DNA of 23,431 bases, from assembly GCA_002748015.1 (NCBI GenBank), contig PDRH01000044.1, positions 1 to 23,431 of the forward strand, written 5' to 3'. The notes beneath the pieces were generated by a model. It worked only from the letters and a program-made list of their open reading frames with translations, was not told where the DNA came from and did no database searches. Source of the stretch: Bacteroidota bacterium. GTDB lineage: Bacteria > Bacteroidota > Bacteroidia > Bacteroidales > CAJPTX01. Position 1 is the stretch's first letter. Every line of letters begins with the position of its first letter. Shown here piece after piece: positions 13,379-20,153 of the stretch. The position numbers and the translations under genes are program-made.

Positions 13379-14038
13379 ATGGAGATTGCGCTTTTAATTC
13401 TACTGGTGGTTTTGGCCTACCTCCTTGGCAGCATACCGTCTGCGGTTTGGGTAGGACGCTGGCTACGGGGGATAGACCTCCGTGAGCATGGTAGCAAGAA
13501 TGCCGGTGCGACCAATACTATTCGTGTTCTGGGGACCCCCATAGGACTGCTCGTGCTAGCCATGGATATGGCCAAGGGCTTCTTCGCCGTACGCCTCTGG
13601 CACTTTGGAGCTACCGCCTTCGACTCGACCAACGGACTCTACACCTACATGCTCCTGCTGGGCATCATGGCCGTGGTGGGACACATCTACCCCATATTTG
13701 CGGGGTTTCGTGGTGGTAAGGGAGTAGCGACCATCTGCGGGGTTATCCTCTCGCTACAACCGCTGGTATTCCTATGCCTCCTGGTGCTTTTCGTGATTAT
13801 CGTGGGTACAACGCGCTACATCTCGCTGGGTTCGATGGTCTGCGGGGTCTGCTACCCCTTCATCCTGTACTTCCTCTTTGATGTGCGTGCACTGCCCTTT
13901 CTGATATTCGCAGCCTGCGCAGGGCTGCTGCTACTCTATACGCACAGAAAGAACATTGGACGCCTGCTCAACGGCACAGAGTCTAAGTTCCGACCGACAA
14001 AGCACGGAAGCCTAGGGCGTGATCCTCAAGCGGGTTAA
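13379..14038 (+). CDS. plsY: Glycerol-3-phosphate acyltransferase PlsY
   Basis: The 219-residue integral membrane enzyme transfers acyl groups from acyl-phosphate to glycerol-3-phosphate, the first step of phospholipid synthesis. All three conserved cytoplasmic loop motifs are present: LGSIPSAVWVGR (16-27), GSKNAGATNTIRVLG (38-52), and GFRGGKGVAT (109-118). About five hydrophobic segments alternate with these loops, as in the family. The C-terminus THRKNIGRLLNGTESKF is also typical. It has its own promoter and runs tail to tail into cdaA, the stop codons overlapping in a shared TTAA, with no terminator between them. Confidence 0.96.
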   Translation: MEIALLILLVVLAYLLGSIPSAVWVGRWLRGIDLREHGSKNAGATNTIRVLGTPIGLLVLAMDMAKGFFAVRLWHFGATAFDSTNGLYTYMLLLGIMAVVGHIYPIFAGFRGGKGVATICGVILSLQPLVFLCLLVLFVIIVGTTRYISLGSMVCGVCYPFILYFLFDVRALPFLIFAACAGLLLLYTHRKNIGRLLNGTESKFRPTKHGSLGRDPQAG

Positions 14039-14820
14039 TCCTCCGTCCTGCTGGCGAGTATATCCATCAGCTCCTCGCGGGTGTAGCCCTCGCTGATAAG
14101 CCCCTCCTCCACGATGGAGACCATACCGGTTTCCTCGGATACCACGAGGACAAGCGCATCGGTTTCCTCCGTGAGGCCGATGGCCGCCCTATGGCGTAGG
14201 CCCAGGCGCTTCGGTACTTCTGGGTTTTGCGAAACTGGCAGTATGCACTGAGCCGCAGTAATGCGCCGGCTCTGAACGATGGTAGCCCCGTCATGAAGCG
14301 GGGAATTCTTAAAGAAGATGCTCTCGATGAGGCGAGCCTTAATACTAGCATCCAGGGTAACCCCGGTATCGATGTAGTCCTTGAGGTTGTGCGACCGTGC
14401 CAGGACTAGCAAAGCACCAGTCTTGCTGCGCCCCATATGCACGCAGGCAGAGGCGATCTCAGCCAGCTGGTCGCTGGTATAGCGATGCTTCTTACCCTTG
14501 GCTCGGAGGTTCAGGGAGAGGCTACGAGTCCGTGCATATCGCTTGCCCATGTATATGAGGAAACGGCGGATTTCCTGCTGAAAGACTATGATGATGGCGA
14601 GGAGCCCCACCCCCATGATCTGCCCGAGTATGGTACTCATTAGCTCCATATTGAGGGCACGAACTATAAGCCAGAAGATGTACAGGGAGCTGAGGCCTAG
14701 GAATATGGTCATGGCCGTCGTCCCCTTAACCATCTTATACAGCTGGAAGAGGATGAAGGCCACGAGGAGGATGTCCACAACATCCAGGAAGCCAATGCTT
14801 ATAACGGTGGAGTTCTCCAT
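14035..14820 (-). CDS. cdaA: Diadenylate cyclase CdaA (c-di-AMP synthase)
   Basis: The 261-residue membrane-bound enzyme makes cyclic di-AMP from two ATP. Three N-terminal hydrophobic segments (about 10-30, 35-54, 62-80) are followed by a DisA_N domain with the catalytic motifs DGA (177-179, in SPLHDGAT) and RHR (209-211, in LGLRHRAA). Domain order and length match CdaA/DacA. c-di-AMP controls potassium and osmotic balance in many bacteria; in Bacteroidota its targets are less clear. No CdaR or GlmM gene, the usual Firmicutes partners, is present. Instead it lies 6 bp behind folP, so it is expected to be transcribed with it. Confidence 0.96.
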   Translation of the reverse strand: MENSTVISIGFLDVVDILLVAFILFQLYKMVKGTTAMTIFLGLSSLYIFWLIVRALNMELMSTILGQIMGVGLLAIIIVFQQEIRRFLIYMGKRYARTRSLSLNLRAKGKKHRYTSDQLAEIASACVHMGRSKTGALLVLARSHNLKDYIDTGVTLDASIKARLIESIFFKNSPLHDGATIVQSRRITAAQCILPVSQNPEVPKRLGLRHRAAIGLTEETDALVLVVSEETGMVSIVEEGLISEGYTREELMDILASRTED

Positions 14821-14826
14821 GAGGGG

Positions 14827-15729
14827 CTACATGAAGTTGGGCTGGCGGCTATAGGCCATGTGTATGCTTACCGCCTGAGCCGCCGGTAGCACATCGTGCA
14901 CGCGGAGCATATCAGCTCCGTTGAGCAGGGCGATGGTATCAACTGACTGGGTGGCGGGCAGAGCCTCTTCCGGGGTAATTCCAAGCAAGCGATACAACAT
15001 GCTCTTACGCGAAAGGCCAGCTAGGATGGGGCATCCTAGCACTCGGAATGCCGCAAGGTTCTTGAGGAGGGTGTAGTTGTGGTCTATGGTCTTTCCAAAG
15101 CCAAAACCAGGGTCTATGATGAGATCCGCGAGGCCGAGGGAGGTTAGGCGGTCTATGCGCTCGCTAAAAAAGTCTATGATCTCAGCTACTACGTCATCGT
15201 AGCGCGGATCCGCCTGCATGTCGAGGGGTGTCCCCTGTATGTGAGTGAGGATATAGGGTACGCGCCACTTGGCAACTACATCGAACATGTCGGGATCCAT
15301 CTCCCCGGCGGAGACATCATTGATTATCTCCACGCTGAACTCCTCGAGGAGGCTGTCTGCAACCGAAGCCCTATAGGTATCTATGGAGATAGGGAAGTCC
15401 TCCTTGACCGAGCGGGTTACAGACACAGCCATACGAAGCCTCTCCAGCTCCTCCTCCACGGTGGGTGGCGTACTACCGGGGCGGGTAGAACATGCTCCGA
15501 TATCCACGATGTCCCCTCCCTCAGCAATGATTTGCTCTACACGGTGGCGTATGGCATCCTCGCCCTGGATCCGACTGCCTGGGTAAAAGCTATTGTCAGT
15601 TACATTCATGATGCCCATAACCATCGGGCGCTGGTAGCCGGTCAATTCACCGCTCATATTGAGGCTAGTATCCTGGCTGGTATAACCTCGCTCGGGAGTC
15701 CAGCCAAAGTCCTGATTATCGTTCACCAT
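14827..15729 (-). CDS. folP: Dihydropteroate synthase
   Basis: The 300-residue TIM-barrel enzyme joins p-aminobenzoate to the pterin diphosphate in folate synthesis and is the sulfonamide target. Visible motifs are MGIMNVT (38-44), STRPGS (81-86), IDTYR (116-120), INDVS (136-140), DPGFGFGK (206-213), GLSRKSM (238-244) and RVHD (276-279). Loop 1 reads NVTDNSFYPGS where most family members have NVTPDSF. The N-terminus has about 30 extra residues before the barrel; internal Met25 or Met36 could be the true start. It lies 42 bp after the DUF1963 gene with no promoter seen between, and 6 bp before cdaA. Confidence 0.95.
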   Translation of the reverse strand: MVNDNQDFGWTPERGYTSQDTSLNMSGELTGYQRPMVMGIMNVTDNSFYPGSRIQGEDAIRHRVEQIIAEGGDIVDIGACSTRPGSTPPTVEEELERLRMAVSVTRSVKEDFPISIDTYRASVADSLLEEFSVEIINDVSAGEMDPDMFDVVAKWRVPYILTHIQGTPLDMQADPRYDDVVAEIIDFFSERIDRLTSLGLADLIIDPGFGFGKTIDHNYTLLKNLAAFRVLGCPILAGLSRKSMLYRLLGITPEEALPATQSVDTIALLNGADMLRVHDVLPAAQAVSIHMAYSRQPNFM

Positions 15730-15771
15730 CTTAGGTATGTATCTCAGTTTAGGATTATCTCAGGGACAGAG

Positions 15772-16683
15772 CTAGAGGTCCTCCTCATCCTCCTCTGCGG
15801 GAGAGCCCCAGGTGTATAGCACACGGGAGAAATCGCATGCGCTGAGCTCTTCGCTACCAATCGCAAAGAGGCATCCGCCATCGCCGTCCCAGTCGATGCC
15901 GTCGAGGGAGTTAAGCTCAAGAAGCACAGTGTCAGCATGGGCATACCTCTCCTCACCCCGCGGGTCTTCCCCCCAAAAGGAGGGCCATCCGCCTATTTTA
16001 CTATCCACGTAGTAGAAGAGGTCAAAGATAAATGCACTGAGTTCATCCTCATCATCGGCGAGTTCGCTCAGAGAGTGCGTACAGGCTTCGACGGCCTTCC
16101 TGAAGAGGTCGGGAAAGCGACGGTCATCGCTGGTTATGGGCTGAAAATCCTCCTCGAAGACCATACGCTGGCATGCCTCCTCGCCTACAGGCCATGCGGG
16201 GCCAAAGGGAGGGAGGGTGTATCGGCTAGCCACATCAGCCTCGCTCACGGTCTCGTCAACGCTTTCATAGTACACTATACGGGTATTACGGCTGGCAGTA
16301 AGGTCTATAGGGTCCAGACCGAGCATCTCATCACGCCCTACCCAAAACTGGAGGAGGCCTTTAGTAGGATAACCAACGGCGGCTGGGTTGGGTAGCTCCT
16401 CACACCGTATCTGGACAAGGAGAGCCATAGCTTCGCCAGCGAGGTCTATGGGCGCATGCTCCCCATGCGGGAGGTAGGGTAAGCCACCGAATTTCGAGCC
16501 TGTAAGACATGGTTCGCCCTCAGGAATGAGCAGGAGGATGGGGCGAAGCGTCTGCGCCATAAGCCTAGTGCAAACATCACGTAGCCAGGGGTACCTCTGT
16601 AGGAACACCTGGCTACTAGGCTCTAAGTCCTCCATCCGCTCATTGACTATCCGCTTTAGCTCTATTTCCTGTAGGGTACTCAT
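15772..16683 (-). CDS. DUF1963 (YwqG-like) protein
   Basis: The 303-residue acidic cytoplasmic protein matches the YwqG/DUF1963 family in its landmarks. These are SKFGGLPYLP (63-72) near the start of the domain, the LLQFWVGRDEMLG strand, DSKIGGWPSFWGEDPR about two-thirds along, and WDGDGGCLFAIGSEELSACDFSRVLYTW near the end. The function of the family is unknown; structures show a beta-rich fold and members are often annotated as hypothetical. It is the first gene of a probable DUF1963-folP-cdaA operon, with a TACCTTTGC element about 69 bp upstream. The tail is strongly acidic (AEEDEEDL). Confidence 0.88.
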   Translation of the reverse strand: MSTLQEIELKRIVNERMEDLEPSSQVFLQRYPWLRDVCTRLMAQTLRPILLLIPEGEPCLTGSKFGGLPYLPHGEHAPIDLAGEAMALLVQIRCEELPNPAAVGYPTKGLLQFWVGRDEMLGLDPIDLTASRNTRIVYYESVDETVSEADVASRYTLPPFGPAWPVGEEACQRMVFEEDFQPITSDDRRFPDLFRKAVEACTHSLSELADDEDELSAFIFDLFYYVDSKIGGWPSFWGEDPRGEERYAHADTVLLELNSLDGIDWDGDGGCLFAIGSEELSACDFSRVLYTWGSPAEEDEEDL

Positions 16684-16751
16684 GTTCTATTGCTTGTTGA
16701 GAGGCTGGCTATCGCCGTGACCTATACCTGCCATTGCGCTAATCCGACGTG

Positions 16752-16759
16752 CAAAGGTA
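16752..16759 (-). promoter_or_regulatory. -7 promoter element of the DUF1963-folP-cdaA operon
   Basis: The minus strand reads TACCTTTGC, matching TAnnTTTG. It gives a leader of about 60 bases. No clear -33 TTTG is seen at the expected distance. Confidence 0.65.
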
Positions 16760-16821
16760 GGAATAAATAGGCGGATAATAGGGCTGACTACTCCACCTTC
16801 AAGGCCCTATCGTGGCTAAGC

Positions 16822-16859
16822 AAAAAAAAGGGCGACGCATCCCCTAGGATGCATCGCCC
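16822..16859 (-). terminator. Rho-independent terminator of the yggS-flavoprotein operon
   Basis: On the minus strand a 13-bp stem (GGGCGATGCATCC with GGATGCGTCGCCC, one G-U pair, TAGG loop) is followed by eight T residues. It lies about 26 bp after the flavoprotein stop. Confidence 0.93.
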
Positions 16860-16884
16860 CAGCTATTCTCGCTGAAGTGTTCTC

Positions 16885-17865
16885 CTACCCTTCGCGCGAA
16901 GAGAAGTACTTCATGAACTGGCTACGCTCAAAGAGCAGGATGTTGCCCTTGGCGTAGTTCATCTTGCCCTTCATCTCAGCCACTGAAGCGACCCCTAGGG
17001 TCTTCATGGCGGCCTCGAACTCCTCCAGCACCTTAGCCAGATGCTTGGGCCCCTTATGGTAAAGGACCGTGCAGAGCTGCGCAGCATCTGCACCAGTCAA
17101 GATGGCCTTTGCAACGTCCTCGCCAGTGTGGATACCCGTAGAGGCGGAAAGATCTATATCGGTTATCTGAGCCGAAGCCAGCGCCAACCAACGGAGCGTG
17201 GGGGCCAGCTCATGCTGCGTAGAGAACACCTCTGCCGACTCTATGGCCTGCTTCGCGAGGTTTATGTCCGGCTCGTAGTAGCGGTTGAACATCACTACGC
17301 CCTTCACACCACGGTTGCGGAGCTGCGAAATAACGTATAGCGGATTGGTGAACAGACGGCTAAGCTTGACCGATACGGGGATCTTCACCTGTCCAACCAG
17401 CTCCTCCACAGTCTTGTAGTACAGCTCTTCGTAGTGGCTGGCGGGCTTGGTGGGATCGGTGGGGAGGTGGTAAACGTTTAGCTCAATGGCATCCGCCCCG
17501 GCGCTCTCAAGCTGCTTACCGAACTCTACCCACTTGCCTTCGCCAACGCAGTTAATGCTGGCGATAATCGGGATGTTGGTCGCCTTCTTAGCCCCGGAAA
17601 TATTATCTAGGTACTTCTGTAGCTCCTGGCCCTGGATATAGCCCTGCATGAAGTCGTAAGCCTCGGGGTAGTCGTCGGCCTGGTTGCTCTGGGCGTTGGC
17701 CTCATTGATAATCTGCTCCTCGAAGAGGGACTTGAGCACTACTGCTCCCGCCCCGTACTCCTCCAGGTGCTTGACTTTATCTGCCGCATCGGTCAGTCCC
17801 GAGCTACTTACAATCAACGGATTGCGAAGGGACAAACCGAGGTATGAGGTTTTCAAATCTGCCAT
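16885..17865 (-). CDS. Dihydroorotate-dehydrogenase-like flavoprotein
   Basis: The 326-residue protein is a TIM-barrel flavoprotein related to class 1 dihydroorotate dehydrogenase. SYLGLSLRNPLIVSSSGLTD at the start and STGIHTGEDVAKAILTGADAAQL near the end (FMN phosphate binding) match the superfamily. The substrate/catalytic segment differs: where PyrD proteins have N-x-S-C-P-N with the catalytic Cys, this protein has ELNVYHLPTDP, with neither the Cys nor the second Asn. It is therefore probably not a true pyrimidine enzyme; its substrate is unknown. It follows yggS by 28 bp and shares its promoter. It is widely annotated in Bacteroidota simply as dihydroorotate dehydrogenase-like. Confidence 0.88.
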   Translation of the reverse strand: MADLKTSYLGLSLRNPLIVSSSGLTDAADKVKHLEEYGAGAVVLKSLFEEQIINEANAQSNQADDYPEAYDFMQGYIQGQELQKYLDNISGAKKATNIPIIASINCVGEGKWVEFGKQLESAGADAIELNVYHLPTDPTKPASHYEELYYKTVEELVGQVKIPVSVKLSRLFTNPLYVISQLRNRGVKGVVMFNRYYEPDINLAKQAIESAEVFSTQHELAPTLRWLALASAQITDIDLSASTGIHTGEDVAKAILTGADAAQLCTVLYHKGPKHLAKVLEEFEAAMKTLGVASVAEMKGKMNYAKGNILLFERSQFMKYFSSREG

Positions 17866-17893
17866 TTTCTCTCGATTAGGTTATGTTCTATGG

Positions 17894-18559
17894 TTACTGC
17901 CTTGTTCCAAAAATTGCGCTACCTACGCGCACCATGGTGCTACCCTCATCTATGGCGAGGTGGTAATCGCCGGACATGCCCATGGAGAGGTAGGAACGCT
18001 GGTCGGTAGGAAGGAGACCCGTACCCGTGAGCCAGTCGAATAGCTGCTTGAGCTGCCGGAACTCCGTACGAACCTGCTGCTCATCGAAGGTGAAGGTCGC
18101 CATACCCATGAGACCACGTATACGAATGCCGGGATGTTCCTCGGAACTAAAGCTCTGGAGATACTCCTTAAGCTCCTGGGGTGCAAAGCCGAACTTGGTT
18201 TGCTCCTGGGCTACGTGAGCCTGGAGGAGGATATCCTGGCATACGCCCTTGGCCTGGGCCTCCCTGTCTATGGCCTCGAGCAGACGAGGGCTATCCACGG
18301 AGTGGATAAGGGCAACGCGCCCAACGACCATCTTCACCTTATTGCGCTGGAGATGGCCGATAAGATGCCACTGCACGTCCTTGGGAAGATCACCCACCTT
18401 CTCCAGGAACTCCTGCACTCGGTTCTCGCCGAAGGCACGATGCCCCGCATCGTAGGCCTCCCGTATAGCTTCTACAGGATGCGTCTTCGATACGGCGATA
18501 AGCTCTACCCCCTCTGGAATAGTGCCTTGTACGCTGGCGAGCTGGGTGGCTATTGACAT
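17894..18559 (-). CDS. YggS-family PLP-binding homeostasis protein (PLPHP)
   Basis: The 221-residue single-domain alanine-racemase-fold protein binds pyridoxal phosphate and helps keep B6 vitamers and branched-chain amino acid pools balanced; no catalytic activity is known for the family. The PLP lysine is Lys25 in LIAVSKTHP. GENRVQEF, WHLIGHLQRNK, RGLMGMA and LSMGMSGDYHLAIDEGSTMVR are all typical. The frame stays open 34 codons further upstream, but MSIATQLASV is the family start and the promoter lies within that extension. It is the first gene of a two-gene operon with the flavoprotein. Confidence 0.96.
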   Translation of the reverse strand: MSIATQLASVQGTIPEGVELIAVSKTHPVEAIREAYDAGHRAFGENRVQEFLEKVGDLPKDVQWHLIGHLQRNKVKMVVGRVALIHSVDSPRLLEAIDREAQAKGVCQDILLQAHVAQEQTKFGFAPQELKEYLQSFSSEEHPGIRIRGLMGMATFTFDEQQVRTEFRQLKQLFDWLTGTGLLPTDQRSYLSMGMSGDYHLAIDEGSTMVRVGSAIFGTRQ

Positions 18560-18581
18560 ACTAGTAGTACAGTTTATTCGG

Positions 18582-18589
18582 CAAAGGTA
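18582..18589 (-). promoter_or_regulatory. -7 promoter element of the yggS operon
   Basis: The minus strand reads TACCTTTGC, matching TAnnTTTG, 22 bp upstream of the yggS start codon. No -33 TTTG at standard spacing was found. Confidence 0.65.
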
Positions 18590-18642
18590 GCGAAAATATA
18601 GGTATAACGCTTTGAAATTAGGGCGTGAGGGTTTGGAAGGCC

Positions 18643-18677
18643 AAAAAATCCCCGGCATCAAGGTGAATGAGCCGGGG
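18643..18677 (-). terminator. Rho-independent terminator ending the efflux operon transcript
   Basis: On the minus strand a 7-bp perfect stem CCCCGGC/GCCGGGG with a 14-base loop is followed by ATTTTTT. It lies about 330 bp after the last gene of the efflux operon and just before the yggS promoter. Confidence 0.8.
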
Positions 18678-19009
18678 GGATGTGGGTGAAAAGGGAGTGC
18701 AACCTCCTACCCTACACTTTGAGACAAACCGCCTCTGTACAACTCGGGTCCCTCCGCTAGTGCGGCATCGAACCAGACACTGCACTGATCTCTTACCCTT
18801 GCCTACCCGCTCATCCACCGCTTGCAACGAACCCTAAAGTCGGCATTAGGCATGACCAATAAGTCCCAAGATCGGTATAACCCTCACATTCAAACCGTAT
18901 TTACGACCATCATTCTGGGCCTCCTCAACTCCAGGCCTCCCTTTTGGGGACTACTACCACGCAAGCGGATATAGCTAGCTATACCCAGCTCGCAAAGGGT
19001 TGAGCCGTC
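18678..19009 (-). other. Long noncoding stretch downstream of the efflux operon
   Basis: There is no convincing gene on either strand between the last efflux-operon stop and its terminator. Small inverted repeats are present (TAGCTAGCTA near 18971-18980; GCCT/AGGC around 18919-18937). No TAnnTTTG box was found on the minus strand here, so this looks like a long 3' untranslated region rather than an independent gene, though a structured RNA cannot be excluded. Confidence 0.5.
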
Positions 19010-19816
19010 CTAAAACCCTCCCCTAGCAAAGGGGCGAATACATAGTCCATAGGTTCGATCCACCTCATACACATCGGCCAGCGTGATAGAGAAATTGGCG
19101 CTCATAGCCGAGCGACCGCTGGGGGTAGATGACCAGCAGCTGCCACCTTCTCCCCTTCCATACACCATTCTCGGGTCGCTCTCCGTATCACTACAACCCA
19201 GGGCAGGGAAGCACCTCACCACCTCGTCCATGGGGGCATTCCAAAAGGCCTCACTGCGTACGGAGTCCAGCGAAAGCGTATCGGCCACCAATCTAGAACG
19301 AATCTCCAGCCCTGCCCTATTCACGAACTCGTAGCGCAAGGCATGCATATAGCCTTCTATCTCACGCAGCTGATAGGCTAGACCATCCACGAAGGAGATT
19401 TGCCCACCATCCGCAGACGTAAACACCATAGCCAGCTCCTCGTAGGTGGGGATGACCCAGCGCATGGTGTGGACACCGGCAATGGGCATGCTCCAAGCTG
19501 CGACCTCCTTATCCATTTCAGCGGGTGGGAAAGGGAATAGGGGGCCGAAGCGTTCCTCATCCTCTGGCACATCTGCCATGGCGGCGGCGAGGGTATCGAG
19601 GGTGGGAACCTCTGCGCAGAACCTCCCACCATGAGGTTCCCATTCCATGAGGTTCATCTCCGCAAAGCGTGCTAGGTAATTATGGGAGGTCGTGTCTACA
19701 GTCGGCTCGATGGCCCCCTCAGCAACAGGCAAGTCCGGCATCTCGCTAAATGAAGACAGCAGCAAGCCCAGTATTACCAGAGCGCCTAACGTTAGATCTC
19801 GCAACCTATATTTCAT
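19010..19816 (-). CDS. Exported protein with FISUMP/DUF1566-like C-terminus
   Basis: The 268-residue protein has an N-terminal signal peptide or anchor (MKYRLRDLTLGALVILGLLLSSFS). The C-terminal 45 residues (SCWSSTPSGRSAMS, then YGLCIRPFARGG) resemble the end of the Fibrobacter-type major paralogous domain/DUF1566, where Y/C-WSST and a final V/I-R-P-V/F are hallmarks. The middle includes IPTYEELAMVF, like the PT.eEW segment of the same domain. It contains several Cys that could pair in the periplasm. Function is unknown; the fold is related to C-type-lectin-like or sulfatase-modifying-factor folds. The start at 19816 is preferred because the upstream ATG overlaps the preceding gene; it leaves an 11-bp gap. 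It is the last gene of the efflux operon. Confidence 0.72.
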   Translation of the reverse strand: MKYRLRDLTLGALVILGLLLSSFSEMPDLPVAEGAIEPTVDTTSHNYLARFAEMNLMEWEPHGGRFCAEVPTLDTLAAAMADVPEDEERFGPLFPFPPAEMDKEVAAWSMPIAGVHTMRWVIPTYEELAMVFTSADGGQISFVDGLAYQLREIEGYMHALRYEFVNRAGLEIRSRLVADTLSLDSVRSEAFWNAPMDEVVRCFPALGCSDTESDPRMVYGRGEGGSCWSSTPSGRSAMSANFSITLADVYEVDRTYGLCIRPFARGGF

Positions 19817-19827
19817 CCGTGCTGCCC

Positions 19828-20121
19828 CTAGACAATATCCTCCACATCCCACTTGAACGCCTTGAGCCCCTGCTCGGGTACAAGCTCATTGAGCTGGCGA
19901 CACTGCTCCATAAGCTCTGCCGCCTTGGCGTCGGTGGTTACGCAGAGGAGCGAGGAGTTGATGGCTGGCCAGGTGTGGGTGCCAAGATGCGGCTCGCCCA
20001 CGTTGGTACCTGCCCCCTTGACATCATCCCAGCGGGTATAGCCCCGAGCATTCACCTTCCGTAGTAGCTCCTCAACCTGCTCAGTAAGCGCCTGGTTGTA
20101 CACAATAAATACTGCCTTCAT
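19828..20121 (-). CDS. Small PII-like protein
   Basis: The 97-residue cytoplasmic protein begins MKAVFIVYNQALTEQVEELL, a beta-alpha-beta start typical of the PII/CutA ferredoxin-like fold. GYTRWDDVKGAGTNVGEPHLG at about 27-47 recalls the T-loop region of PII-type proteins, and NSSLLCVTTDAKAAELMEQC the second half repeat. Proteins of this kind in Bacteroidota are annotated as P-II family nitrogen regulators or hypothetical. The classical GlnB uridylylation tyrosine cannot be assigned, and ATP sites are unproven. It follows the RND pump gene by 32 bp and precedes the exported protein by 11 bp. Regulation or metabolite sensing for the pump is a reasonable guess. Confidence 0.72.
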   Translation of the reverse strand: MKAVFIVYNQALTEQVEELLRKVNARGYTRWDDVKGAGTNVGEPHLGTHTWPAINSSLLCVTTDAKAAELMEQCRQLNELVPEQGLKAFKWDVEDIV

Positions 20122-20153
20122 TGCTCTATAATCTTAGTTGTAATGGCCTCCAC

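Noticed and set aside
18740..18780. GGTTCGATGCCGC on the minus strand as a tRNA-like T-arm
   Set aside because: No cloverleaf could be completed around it.
19040..19060. GGTTCGATCC resembling a tRNA T-arm
   Set aside because: It lies within a good coding frame and has no matching acceptor stem, D-arm or anticodon arm around it.
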